From contig JAUWOB010000005.1 of the NCBI GenBank assembly GCA_030612345.1, positions 1 through 15,914 on the forward strand: a stretch of DNA of 15,914 bases. Direction: 5' to 3'. Under the pieces are notes generated by a model. The model did not search any database and was not told the origin of the DNA. It saw nothing but the letters and a program-made list of their open reading frames with translations. This document shows positions 1 to 7,490 of the stretch, piece after piece (positions within the stretch are counted from its first letter, which is position 1; each line of letters begins with the position of its first letter). The stretch comes from Dehalococcoidia bacterium. Lineage in GTDB: Bacteria; Chloroflexota; Dehalococcoidia; GIF9; AB-539-J10. Made by a program: the position numbers and the translations under genes.

Positions 1-823
1 GTGCGCCTTCGGCGATTCTAGCTCTAAGCACGGCCGGATCCTGGATGCCGCTCACATCACTCTCTATCTCATCGTAGTCACGAAGTCCCAGCCTCCTGGG
101 CTCAACCTTAACCTCACCCGAGTCCGCGAGGCTAACCAGGAGCACAGTACCTCTTTCTCTCTGGTCAGGTATCCACTCCGGCGGCCCGGAATACCAGGCT
201 GGAGGCTCTTCTGAGCAGGCATAGCCCCGGTGCCAGTGCCCCAGCGCCAGATATTGCATGCCGCTGGAGCGGATTTCCTCGAGCCTGAAGACATGATCAT
301 CCTCCGCTACCTTCTCCGGGATATAGAACGACCCATGCGCCATGGCGACGTGAAACCCGGTTGAGGTCGCAGGCCTAAGCCCTAGCAGCGGGCTAACGCG
401 GGACCTGTTGCTTAGATTGGGCTTGCCATACACAGTCAAATCGAGGTCGGGGTATTCCCTGCAGGACATGTTCTCATCAGCAAAGATGTGCAGATTCGGG
501 CATCTTCGTTCAAAATCAACTTTTCTGTAGATTGACGAGCTACCAAGAGAATCATGTGTGCCGGGGATGAGGCAGACCGGAATGCTGTTGTCCTTAAGTA
601 GATTGAATTGCTCTATCACCAAATCGATGTTTCGTTGCGGCTGCTGATTGGCATCGAAGAGGTCTCCGGCGATTAAGACCATGTCCACCCTTTCCTCTAT
701 TGCCGTGGTTATGATCTTCTTGAAGGTGGTCCGCAACTGCTCTCGTTGGGAATCACCCTTACTGCCCAGACCCGAGAACTTTGCTCCAAGGTGAATGTCG
801 GCGGTGTGCAGAATTCTCAGCAT
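1..823 (-). CDS. SbcD/Mre11-like DNA repair metallophosphoesterase (partial, C-terminus outside window)
   Basis: The gene starts with ATG at 823 and runs off the window start, giving 274 residues. A GAGG Shine-Dalgarno sits 8 bases before the ATG. Calcineurin-like phosphoesterase motifs are visible in order: D9/H11 (DIHLG), D54 (GDLFD), H90-D91 (GTHD), H163 (AHG) and H196/H198 (GHWH). These are the two-metal ligands of the SbcD/Mre11/YhaO nuclease family, which processes DNA ends, usually with an SbcC/Rad50-like ATPase. In many members the third motif is GNHD; here it is GTHD, so the Asn is Thr at residue 89. The capping domain and any ATPase partner would lie beyond position 1. It follows the MgtC-like gene by 88 bases on the same strand and may be co-transcribed with it. 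Family is confident; exact substrate is unknown. Confidence 0.88.
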   Translation of the reverse strand, partial: MLRILHTADIHLGAKFSGLGSKGDSQREQLRTTFKKIITTAIEERVDMVLIAGDLFDANQQPQRNIDLVIEQFNLLKDNSIPVCLIPGTHDSLGSSSIYRKVDFERRCPNLHIFADENMSCREYPDLDLTVYGKPNLSNRSRVSPLLGLRPATSTGFHVAMAHGSFYIPEKVAEDDHVFRLEEIRSSGMQYLALGHWHRGYACSEEPPAWYSGPPEWIPDQRERGTVLLVSLADSGEVKVEPRRLGLRDYDEIESDVSGIQDPAVLRARIAEGA

Positions 824-911
824 AACAAGTGCCTCTCTGCCGGAAACGTTCTCAGGGGTCTTGAACCGGCCCTCTCATCAACATTGCCTCGCTCTGTGCG
901 CAGCGGTCATC

Positions 912-1328
912 CTAGCCACGAATCTTGGGGAGCAGCAAACCGCCCACGATGATAGCAGTGGCTATAAGCGAGAGCAGGTACATGCCTGCACCCGCGGCCA
1001 GACCTATGGCGGCGGTAACCCAGATAGTGGCCGCGGTAGTCAGTCCTGCCACCTCCTCCCCACGCGCGCCGCGGAAGATAACTCCGCCGCCGATGAAGCC
1101 AACCCCTACCACCACTCCAGCAGCCACCCGAGAGACGTCAACACCTGCACCACCAAAGCCGTATATAGATGCCAGCGTGAAGAGGGCTGCTCCGCAGCTA
1201 ACCAGCATATGCGTACGCAGACCCGCTGTCTTGCCTGCCCGCTCGCGCTGATAACCAATGCCCGCCCCCAGGGCAGTAGCCAGAAGAAACCTGAGCACCA
1301 TTTCTAGCAAGGGGTTCAAATCGATCAC
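912..1328 (-). CDS. MgtC/SapB family small membrane protein
   Basis: A 138-residue, strongly hydrophobic protein with about four membrane segments. The MgtC/SapB signature is clear: an R-E-R stretch (residues 28-30) followed by AGLRTH (35-40), a glycine-rich GVGFIGGGVIF segment (75-85), and GLTTAATIWVTAAIG (95-109). This is the membrane domain only; the C-terminal cytoplasmic ACT-like domain of long MgtC proteins (about 225 residues) is absent, as in SapB-type short members. MgtC proteins in pathogens inhibit F-type ATP synthase and support growth at low Mg2+; the role of short environmental homologues is not established. The start is GTG at 1328 with no strong Shine-Dalgarno. A promoter lies about 160 bases upstream, leaving a long leader. 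Confidence 0.9.
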   Translation of the reverse strand: MIDLNPLLEMVLRFLLATALGAGIGYQRERAGKTAGLRTHMLVSCGAALFTLASIYGFGGAGVDVSRVAAGVVVGVGFIGGGVIFRGARGEEVAGLTTAATIWVTAAIGLAAGAGMYLLSLIATAIIVGGLLLPKIRG

Positions 1329-1351
1329 CTCGGCATTGGGAAAATCTCAGA

Positions 1352-1367
1352 GAGAGCAGTTGCTCTC
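1352..1367 (-). promoter_or_regulatory. Small hairpin in the MgtC-gene leader
   Basis: The sequence GAGAGC-AGTT-GCTCTC forms a perfect 6-bp stem with a 4-base loop, extendable to 7 bp with a 2-base loop. It sits between the predicted promoter at 1487-1515 and the GTG start at 1328, so it would be in the mRNA leader. No T-run follows on the minus strand, so it is not a simple intrinsic terminator. A regulatory role is inference only. Confidence 0.3.
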
Positions 1368-1486
1368 ACTATGCCCTAGTCAGGCCACTCTTTTTCAGCT
1401 ATGATACAGCAAATCGCATCTGCTGCCAAAGAAACCTGCCCACGCATGCAAGGCAGACAGATGCGTACAGGCAAACAGCGATGAAT

Positions 1487-1515
1487 AGGATAAACGCCAG
1501 GGACAGATTTGTCAA
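1487..1515 (-). promoter_or_regulatory. Sigma70-type promoter for the MgtC-like gene
   Basis: On the minus strand a consensus -35 box TTGACA (1510-1515) is followed after exactly 17 bases by TATCCT (1487-1492), which matches TATAAT at 4 of 6 positions. Transcription would begin near 1480 and run toward the MgtC-like gene with a leader of about 150 bases. The box lies in the divergent spacer between this unit and pabA, where a promoter is expected. Confidence 0.55.
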
Positions 1516-1538
1516 TGATGACCGGGTGAAGAGACAAT
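1509..1538 (+). promoter_or_regulatory. Possible weak divergent promoter for pabA
   Basis: TTGTCA (1509-1514) and GACAAT (1533-1538) are 18 bases apart on the plus strand, upstream of pabA. The -35 box would overlap the -35 box of the minus-strand promoter almost completely. Both boxes are imperfect, so this is only a candidate. Confidence 0.22.
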
Positions 1539-1605
1539 CCGGTGTCGGCAGCTTCACCCCGCCGGAAAGGTCAGGAGCACTCCGTGCGGACAACAGGCTC
1601 AGGAA

Positions 1606-2205
1606 ATGGTACTGGTAATAGATAACTACGATTCCTTTGTTTATAACCTCGCCCAATACCTGGGGGAACTGGGCTGGGAACCTGTGGTACATCGAAACGA
1701 CCGCTTAACCCTGGCTCAAATAGAGGCAATGGCCCCCAGCCACATTGTGATCTCCCCGGGGCCTGGCACTCCGCTGGAGGCAGGCATTTGTAATGATGTA
1801 GTGCGACAGATTGGCGGGAAGATCCCCATTCTGGGCATATGCCTGGGCCATCAATGCATTGGCTACGCCTATGGGGGAAAGATCGGCCGAAGCCGGCCAG
1901 TCCACGCCAAGACCTCCCTCATCCGCCATGATGGCAAGACTATCTACCGGGGTTTGCCCAATCCCTTTCCGGCATCGCGCTATCATTCCTTGATCATCGA
2001 ACGTGACAGCCTTCCAGCCTGCCTCGAAGTCAGTGCTGAGACGCCTGAAGGCATAATAATGGGCGTGAGGCACCGGGATTATATCGTGGAAGGAGTTCAG
2101 TTTCACCCCGAATCCATCCTCACTGAATTCGGACACGATATTCTGGGCAATTTTCTTCGCTTTGCCCGGCCGGTCTGGGGCGTAAGGAGTGTTCATCGAA
2201 TGTGA
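1606..2205 (+). CDS. pabA: Aminodeoxychorismate/anthranilate synthase component II (glutamine amidotransferase)
   Basis: A 199-residue class I glutamine amidotransferase that releases ammonia from glutamine for component I (PabB or TrpE), making 4-amino-4-deoxychorismate for folate or anthranilate for tryptophan. The canonical N-terminus (residues 1-10, with IDNYDSF) fixes the ATG at 1606. The oxyanion segment SPGPGTP is at 50-56. The triad is Cys79 in GICLGHQ, His167 and Glu169 in QFHPES. The length is usual for the family. The ribosome site is weak (AGG about 9 bases upstream). The next gene, pabC-like, points to the folate role, but no pabB/trpE is next to it, so an amphibolic subunit shared by TrpE and PabB is possible. 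Confidence 0.95.
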   Translation: MVLVIDNYDSFVYNLAQYLGELGWEPVVHRNDRLTLAQIEAMAPSHIVISPGPGTPLEAGICNDVVRQIGGKIPILGICLGHQCIGYAYGGKIGRSRPVHAKTSLIRHDGKTIYRGLPNPFPASRYHSLIIERDSLPACLEVSAETPEGIIMGVRHRDYIVEGVQFHPESILTEFGHDILGNFLRFARPVWGVRSVHRM

Positions 2206-2347
2206 AGCCGCGTCGTTGTGAGCCGTCCGAGTACTGCTGCCGGTGCCACCCGTCTCTAAGAACGACACGAAGCAACCTTCGGCGCGGGGCGTTCCTGAGG
2301 ATCGCTTGGACTTCATGTGCTCCGCAACGACAACGGGAGGTGAGATC

Positions 2348-3226
2348 ATGGCAGAGATCGTCTACATTAATGGCCAACTCGTACCCCGCTCCGGGGCTAA
2401 GCTGTCTCCCTTCGACCATGGCTTCCTTTACGGATACGGGCTATTCGAGACCATGCGGGCCTACAGCGGGCATATCTTCCGCCTCGACCGTCACCTCGCC
2501 CGCCTTCGCCTCTCTGCCCAGAGCCTCGGTCTGATACATAGCATCCTGAACGTAGTGGAGGGGAAGCAATCTCTGGAAGTTGCCTGTTTGGTAACTTTAG
2601 AAGCTAATAAGCTCAAGGACGCCCGCCTGAGGCTCACCGTTTCGGCGGGAGAAGGCAACATGATGCCTGACCCCTGCACGTGCTCCCACCCCACCGTCTT
2701 AATCACTGCCCGAAGTCTCGTGGCACCACCTCCGCAGAAGTATGAGTCAGGTTTTGCGGCTATACTATCCTCTCTACGGCGTAATACGCAGTCGCCCTTA
2801 TCGCGGCTGAAATCCACCTGTTACATGGAAAACATCCTGGCCCGGACGGAGGCCCGGGCTGCTCGATGCGATGAGGCCATCCTGCTTAACGAACTGGGCT
2901 ACCTAGCCGAAGGCAGCACGACTAACATATTCCTTGTCCATAGCGGAGAGCTGATCACACCCTCTCTGGGAAGCGGCGTGCTGGCTGGAATCACGAGAGA
3001 AGCCGTCCTGGAGATAGCGGGGTCTGCGAATATCGGAACCCTGGAGAGACAGGTGGAGCCGAAGGAGCTACTTGAAGCTGATGAAGCCTTCCTCACCAAT
3101 TCCATACTGGAGCGTATGCCCTGGACATGGTTAGCCGGAAAGCCTATCGGCACAGGCAAGCCCGGTCAGCTAACCAGGGAACTGCTGGCTGCGTATAGAG
3201 AACTCGTAAATGAGACATTACAATAG
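2348..3226 (+). CDS. pabC: Aminodeoxychorismate lyase / class IV PLP aminotransferase
   Basis: A 292-residue fold-type IV PLP enzyme. PabC converts 4-amino-4-deoxychorismate to p-aminobenzoate and pyruvate. Branched-chain and D-amino acid aminotransferases share the fold, so substrate is inferred from the adjacent pabA. The N-terminal FDHGFLYGYGLFET pattern is at 22-35, the Schiff-base lysine is K155 in the RLKS segment, and the PLP-anchoring LAEGSTTNIF is at 186-195. The ATG at 2348 is chosen because GGAGGTGA lies 4 bases before it; an in-frame upstream start at 2243 has no such site. It is 142 bases after pabA, probably the same transcript. An aminotransferase function cannot be excluded. 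Confidence 0.88.
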   Translation: MAEIVYINGQLVPRSGAKLSPFDHGFLYGYGLFETMRAYSGHIFRLDRHLARLRLSAQSLGLIHSILNVVEGKQSLEVACLVTLEANKLKDARLRLTVSAGEGNMMPDPCTCSHPTVLITARSLVAPPPQKYESGFAAILSSLRRNTQSPLSRLKSTCYMENILARTEARAARCDEAILLNELGYLAEGSTTNIFLVHSGELITPSLGSGVLAGITREAVLEIAGSANIGTLERQVEPKELLEADEAFLTNSILERMPWTWLAGKPIGTGKPGQLTRELLAAYRELVNETLQ

Positions 3227-3409
3227 CGTATTTTCTTCTTTGCTAAATACCTTCGCTCAGCTATCATAAGCTAAGCAGGAAGCTATGAGTTCAGGTGAAG
3301 TAAGCGAGCTTCTTTTCGGAACAGCCGGCATCCCTGTCAGTGCCAGACTCCCTTCCACAGAGGTCGGCATTGACTGTATTGCTGAGCGCTGACCTAAAGC
3401 TCGGAAGGC
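3227..3409. other. Convergent intergenic region between pabC and the fumarase beta gene
   Basis: These 183 bases separate two genes that end toward each other, so a terminator on each strand would be expected. I see only weak structures: GAAG(N8)CTTC followed by TTTT at 3297-3316 on the plus strand, and short 4-bp stems elsewhere. No coding frame with a ribosome site is visible. Confidence 0.5.
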
Positions 3410-3970
3410 CTACTTAACCACGCTGCGCCGGTATTTAGCTTTGCCCTCTTCGTAGAGGTCGCCGCCGTAGACGTCGTTTACTACAGTGACGGGGAAGTCT
3501 TCCACTTCCAGGCGGCGAAGGGCTTCCGCACCTAACTCCTCGTAGGCTATGACCTCCGCTTTCTTGATGCTCTTGGAGATGATGGCGCCGGCACCCCCTA
3601 TCGCCCCCAGATAGACCGCCCCCTGTTTTACCATGGCATCCTTGACAGCACTCGACCGCAAACCCTTGCCAATCATCCCTCTCAATCCTTCGGCCATTAA
3701 GCGAGGGGCATAGGCGTCCATCCTCCCGCTGGTGGTGGGACCGGCCGAGCCGATTACTCTGCCTGGCCTGGCCGGGCTAGGCCCCATGTAGTATATGGTT
3801 GCTCCCTTGATATCGAAGGGCAGAGCCTTACCTTGGTCCAGGGCTTCGACCATCCTTTTATGGGCGGTATCGCGGGCAACATAGATGACGCCGGTGAGCA
3901 GGAGATTATCACCGGCTTTGAGGTCCTTCACGATTTCGTCAGTCAAAGGAAGCGTAATTCTTCTAGACAT
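3410..3970 (-). CDS. fumB: Class I fumarate hydratase, beta subunit (C-terminal domain protein)
   Basis: A 186-residue protein matching the C-terminal half of iron-sulfur class I fumarase, or the beta subunit of L-tartrate dehydratase. It would join the alpha subunit (7923-8768) to interconvert malate and fumarate. Visible family motifs: GDxLLLTGVIYVARDTAHKR near 20-40, GPSPARPGRVIGSAGPTT near 65-80 followed by RMD, then a glycine-rich KQGAVYLGAIGGAGA stretch and a DFPVTVVND segment near the C-terminus. The ATG at 3970 is preferred because AGGTGA precedes it at good spacing; the longer frame from 3985 lacks one. It is 99 bases after the FrdA-like gene and about 4 kb from its alpha partner, an unusual split. 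Tartrate dehydratase is a less likely alternative given the fumarate reductase neighbours. Confidence 0.9.
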   Translation of the reverse strand: MSRRITLPLTDEIVKDLKAGDNLLLTGVIYVARDTAHKRMVEALDQGKALPFDIKGATIYYMGPSPARPGRVIGSAGPTTSGRMDAYAPRLMAEGLRGMIGKGLRSSAVKDAMVKQGAVYLGAIGGAGAIISKSIKKAEVIAYEELGAEALRRLEVEDFPVTVVNDVYGGDLYEEGKAKYRRSVVK

Positions 3971-4069
3971 AGCTCTCACCTGCATTTCCCCTTTTCTGGG
4001 CTTTCTTGATCTCCAACTCAGTCCCGCACATTCTGGACACCCTTCATCTCCCTGACTCCCCTAGTTATC

Positions 4070-5779
4070 TCATTCATCAGGCGGGTCTGCCCCATAAACA
4101 GAGCAGCTACCTCGAAGCCCCCAAACGGCTCGGGTGAGTTGTCTTTCCCTTACCTCAGGGCTTGTATAATCAGGCAGTAGGATCGGTGCCACTCTATCGG
4201 TTCTAATCCCTGCCTCTTCGAGGTCTTTGTGATATCTCTTCACGTGGTCCAGGGTCAGCTTTCCCTCCTTTGCTCTCTCTTTGGCGAATACGGCGGCATT
4301 TCTACCGGCAATCCGTCCAAAGATCACGATATCCATAAGAGAGTTGCCCATCAGCCTGTTTTCCCCGTGCAGCCCTCCGGTTACCTCCCCGGCGACATAA
4401 AGCCCGGGCACAGCAGTCTCGCATTCCGCATTATCCTTAAGCCCCCCATTCTGATAATGGAGGGTGGGATAGACCAGCATGGGTGCCTTGGATATATCAA
4501 TGCCCAGGCGGTCGTATACCTTCCATTTCCCCACAAAGGCTGTTCGCACTCTTCCTTCGCCGTGGAGGATGTCAAGCATAGGAGAATCGAGCCAGACTCC
4601 CACTTTTCCGGTAGGAGTGGGAACGCCCTTACCATCCAGGCACTCCTTTATGAACCTGGCTGATTCGACATCCCTCGGCTCACGCTCATTGACGAATTTC
4701 TCGCCTTGTACATTCAGTATGTCGGCCCCCTCCGCCCGAAACCTCTCGGTAATGAGCCATCCCTCTATCTGCTCCGGAAAAACCACCCCCGTGGGATGAT
4801 ATTGGACGGTATGCATGAAAGCCAAGGGCACGCCCACTCTATAGCCCAGAACAATACCATCGGCAGTGGCACCGTAATGATTGGTGGTCATAAAGCCTTG
4901 AACATGAAGCCTTCCAGCACCCCCTGTAGCCAGAATCACTGCCCTGGCTTTAGCAACAAGATACTCCTCAGTCTCCATGTTATAGAGCAATGCTCCAGCA
5001 CACTGACCATGTTCATTCAGAATAAGCTCCACAGCCGGCGAAAACTCCAGAACCCTGATATCAGCCCGGTTACGAGCTTCATCGCGCACAGTGCGCATGA
5101 TCTCCATTCCACTGAGGTCGGCGCAGTAGTGCATCCTCTTGCGGCAAGTCCCGCCGCCATGCATTGCGTCCAGCCTGCCGTCTGGCAACTTCGAGAACAT
5201 AACGCCCAGGCTTTCCAGCCACTGGAGCGCATCAGGAGCCTGCCTAACGAAAGCGGCCACAATGTCAGGGTCATTCTTGAAATGCCCTCCCCCCATCACA
5301 TCAAGGTAATGATAGTAAGGAGAATCCTTCTCCAGTTTTGTGGCAGCCTGAATTCCTCCTTCAGCCATCATAGTATTAGCATCGCCGTGCCGAAGCTTGG
5401 TGGCCATAAGAACCCGGCCACCGTTTTCCTGGGCAATCAGGGCGGCAATGGTGGCAGCTCCCCCAGCACCGATAATCAAGACGTCGGCTTCATAATCGGC
5501 CCCGGAGAGGTCAACCTTGTCAGGGTCAACCCTGCTCCTAGCCTCTAAGAGGTCGACAAACTCGTGAGCCACTCGGTAACTCTTACTCACACCAACTCTT
5601 ATCTCCCGTCTCCCCTCTTCCTTATAATCAGGGTGGTATTTCAACATCTCCTGCCTTTCGTCCAGGGACATAAAGGGGAATTCCTCTGCCCCCTTCCTCT
5701 TCTCCATCCGAGCAGGCCTGGTTTCCTCCACCCTCCTAATGTAAGGCTCAAAGAAGTCTGGATATCCTAAGTAACTCAT
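4070..5779 (-). CDS. frdA: Fumarate reductase / succinate dehydrogenase flavoprotein, soluble type
   Basis: A 569-residue FAD subunit. The dinucleotide-binding GAGGAA is at 104-109 (third Gly of the usual motif replaced by Ala). Dicarboxylate-site residues equivalent to E. coli FrdA are all present: H328 in YHPTG, R348 in TERFRAEG, H441 in LHYQNGG and R475 in HGENRLMGNS, so fumarate/succinate chemistry is well supported. Three odd points: the covalent-FAD His is Asn135 (ANTMMAEGG), so FAD is probably non-covalent; there is a charged N-terminal extension of about 95 residues; and the C-terminal region after the FAD domain is only about 76 residues, much shorter than in E. coli. No Tat or Sec signal is seen, so it is cytoplasmic. 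The ATG overlaps the FrdB stop (ATGA) with GGGAGG upstream. The C-terminus may be frameshifted. Confidence 0.93.
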   Translation of the reverse strand: MSYLGYPDFFEPYIRRVEETRPARMEKRKGAEEFPFMSLDERQEMLKYHPDYKEEGRREIRVGVSKSYRVAHEFVDLLEARSRVDPDKVDLSGADYEADVLIIGAGGAATIAALIAQENGGRVLMATKLRHGDANTMMAEGGIQAATKLEKDSPYYHYLDVMGGGHFKNDPDIVAAFVRQAPDALQWLESLGVMFSKLPDGRLDAMHGGGTCRKRMHYCADLSGMEIMRTVRDEARNRADIRVLEFSPAVELILNEHGQCAGALLYNMETEEYLVAKARAVILATGGAGRLHVQGFMTTNHYGATADGIVLGYRVGVPLAFMHTVQYHPTGVVFPEQIEGWLITERFRAEGADILNVQGEKFVNEREPRDVESARFIKECLDGKGVPTPTGKVGVWLDSPMLDILHGEGRVRTAFVGKWKVYDRLGIDISKAPMLVYPTLHYQNGGLKDNAECETAVPGLYVAGEVTGGLHGENRLMGNSLMDIVIFGRIAGRNAAVFAKERAKEGKLTLDHVKRYHKDLEEAGIRTDRVAPILLPDYTSPEVRERQLTRAVWGLRGSCSVYGADPPDE

Positions 5780-6570
5780 CTAGCCTCCCATAGGGATTTG
5801 CCATCTTTCGGTTTCCAATCCTCCCCGGCCGATACGGGCTCCATCTCCCGTTCCTGATACAATTTCTTGAGTTCGTCTTCCTTCGTGTTCTTCAGCTTTT
5901 CCAGAATCGCCTCGTACCTCCCCTCGCTAACTGCCTTCACCATGTCGGTCAGATGTTCTGCCCTGGGGAGAACTCTGGCTCCATATATTCTTCGCGCGAG
6001 CTGGAACATATGATACTGGGCCAATTCACCAAAGCAGCGGCTGGTGCATAGCCCGCACTGTATACACTCGAAGCTAAGGCGGGCAGCTTCGGATATATCG
6101 CCTCGTTTCAAAGCTGAGATTGCATCCATGACCTCTATGCCCTGAGGACAGGCTTTGCTGCAGGCATTGCAGGCCACGCAGCGAAACAGCTCGGGATACA
6201 GCTTGAAAATCTCTTCAGGGGCGGAAGTCAACTTGCTGAATTCATACGAGGCTCGATTGGCAGGGAAAAAGGGGATCTGGGCTATGTACATGTCGGGCTC
6301 GACTGTCTTCTGGCAGGCAAGCGCTACCTGTATTTTGTAGTCGCCAGGCTTGCGATAAACCGTGCCGCAGGCTCCACACGTTCCGCCACGACACCCACAA
6401 CCACGAATAAACTTATAGCCAGCGTATTCCATGGCTTTCATAATGGTAAACCCTTCGGGAACTTCGTAGCGCTTACCCATGATATACACAGAGATCAACC
6501 CGGCCGCGACTTGTTTCTGCTCGTTGGTGGCTGTTTCTACGGGATTCCGTTTTTTCTCTTTGACGCTCAT
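5776..6570 (-). CDS. frdB: Fumarate reductase / succinate dehydrogenase iron-sulfur subunit
   Basis: A 264-residue electron-transfer subunit. An N-terminal plant-type [2Fe-2S] domain has C60-x4-C65-x2-C68 and C86 (plus an extra C58). Two cysteine sets follow, C131-xx-C134-xx-C137-xxx-C141-P and C169-xx-C172-xx-C175-xxx-C179, both of the CxxCxxCxxxC type. It carries electrons between the FrdA flavin and the Hdr-like subunits encoded just upstream. ATG at 6570 is chosen because GGGGGT precedes it; a GTG at 6600 is open but less well placed. The C-terminal 60 residues are charged and helical. It overlaps the FrdA gene by 4 bases. Its order with frdA, hdrB and hdrC homologues resembles thiol:fumarate reductase or type-E succinate:quinone reductase modules. 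Confidence 0.9.
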   Translation of the reverse strand: MSVKEKKRNPVETATNEQKQVAAGLISVYIMGKRYEVPEGFTIMKAMEYAGYKFIRGCGCRGGTCGACGTVYRKPGDYKIQVALACQKTVEPDMYIAQIPFFPANRASYEFSKLTSAPEEIFKLYPELFRCVACNACSKACPQGIEVMDAISALKRGDISEAARLSFECIQCGLCTSRCFGELAQYHMFQLARRIYGARVLPRAEHLTDMVKAVSEGRYEAILEKLKNTKEDELKKLYQEREMEPVSAGEDWKPKDGKSLWEAR

Positions 6571-6601
6571 TCTTACCCCCAGTTGCTTAGACGATCTCAC
6601 C

Positions 6602-7480
6602 TCAGGGAAGCAGCTTCTTCTCCCTCAGAAGTGCTTCAGGTGCCCCATGGTTTAGCTCAAAGTGACACACCTCTGGTCCAAGCCCTAAGGCCAAAGCCAG
6701 AAGCTGAGTGAAATAGAACAACGGCATGGCTCGAAACTCGCTATATTTCTTCATTAACTGTTTCTGCCCGAGGCCCAGATTATAATCACACAAAGGACAG
6801 GTGAGGACCAGAGCTTCGGCACCGTGACTCGATGCCGAGCCTAAGATGGTGCGCGCATATTCAGAAATGCCATCTGGATCGCTCATTACCTGGTAAGAGC
6901 CACAGCACCGTGCAAACTCCGGAAAATCCACAGGAATGGCTCCCAGACTTTCGAGAAACTTCCGTAAGATGACAGGACTCTCCTCGCTATCTATAGCTAC
7001 GTCTCTGGGGCGAAGGAGGGTACAGCCGTAATAAGGGGCTACTCTCAAATCCCGGAGAGGGAGTTTCACCTTCTGGGCAAGAGTCTCCCATCCTATTTCA
7101 TCTCGCAATACCTCGAGAAGATGGACTACCTTTACTCCGCCGTCGTAATCCAGCTCCTCATCCATGAAGCTATTAATCGTATTTCTCTTTTCCGCATCTT
7201 CCCCCATCAGAAGATTGGCCCTTTTCAAGGTATTAAGGCACACGGCACACAACGTAACCAACTCGCTCTTTCCCAGCTCCTTCGCACGAATAAGATTGCG
7301 CACAGGAGCCACCTGATGGATCAAGTCATCCTCAGCCAAGGAATACGCTGCGCCGCAGCAGTTCCACCTGGAGATCTCCTCCAACTCAAACCCCAGAGCT
7401 TCCAGGGAGGCGACGGCAGGCTCCTCCAGATTCCTGGCCCTGGTTTTCAAGGTGCATCCGGGATAGTAAGCTAAGCTCAT
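6602..7480 (-). CDS. hdrB: HdrB-like CCG-domain protein (fumarate reductase-associated)
   Basis: A 292-residue protein with two complete CCG motifs: C9-x31-C41C42-x35-C78-xx-C81 and C153-x38-C192C193-x34-C228-xx-C231. In heterodisulfide reductase HdrB such motifs bind the two non-cubane [4Fe-4S] clusters that reduce a disulfide; related SdhE/TfrB domains attach to fumarate reductases. The ATG at 7480 gives the usual N-terminus (MSLAYYPGC) and begins 10 bases after the HdrC-like stop; a GTG at 7516 would force an overlap and has no ribosome site. No membrane helix is evident. The likely partner is a low-molecular-weight thiol/disulfide or a quinone; sequence cannot decide which. Confidence 0.9.
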   Translation of the reverse strand: MSLAYYPGCTLKTRARNLEEPAVASLEALGFELEEISRWNCCGAAYSLAEDDLIHQVAPVRNLIRAKELGKSELVTLCAVCLNTLKRANLLMGEDAEKRNTINSFMDEELDYDGGVKVVHLLEVLRDEIGWETLAQKVKLPLRDLRVAPYYGCTLLRPRDVAIDSEESPVILRKFLESLGAIPVDFPEFARCCGSYQVMSDPDGISEYARTILGSASSHGAEALVLTCPLCDYNLGLGQKQLMKKYSEFRAMPLFYFTQLLALALGLGPEVCHFELNHGAPEALLREKKLLP

Positions 7481-7490
7481 CCTTGTTTCT

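Noticed and set aside
795-1307. Plus-strand frames of 170 and 108 codons opposite the MgtC-like gene
   Set aside because: The minus-strand product matches the MgtC/SapB family well; these are shadows of a GC-rich membrane protein gene.
1329-1605. Degenerate pabB/trpE remnant upstream of pabA
   Set aside because: No frame in this spacer gave the conserved C-terminal motifs of component I.
1399-1692. 97-codon minus-strand frame with a hydrophobic C-terminus, a possible small membrane protein
   Set aside because: It overlaps the start of pabA, spans the promoter region and lacks a supported start; the hydrophobic part alone is not enough.
2243-2347. Upstream in-frame start for pabC
   Set aside because: The added 35 residues do not resemble the family N-terminus, and the ATG at 2348 has a near-perfect GGAGGTGA.
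1705-2349. 214-codon minus-strand frame opposite pabA
   Set aside because: Antisense to an intact glutaminase; no ribosome site or motifs.
3297-3316. Terminator after pabC
   Set aside because: The stem has only four pairs with an eight-base loop and a short T-run; too weak to call.
4706-5548. 280-codon plus-strand frame inside frdA
   Set aside because: It lies fully antisense to frdA, whose catalytic motifs are clear, has no recognisable domain, and is a shadow frame.
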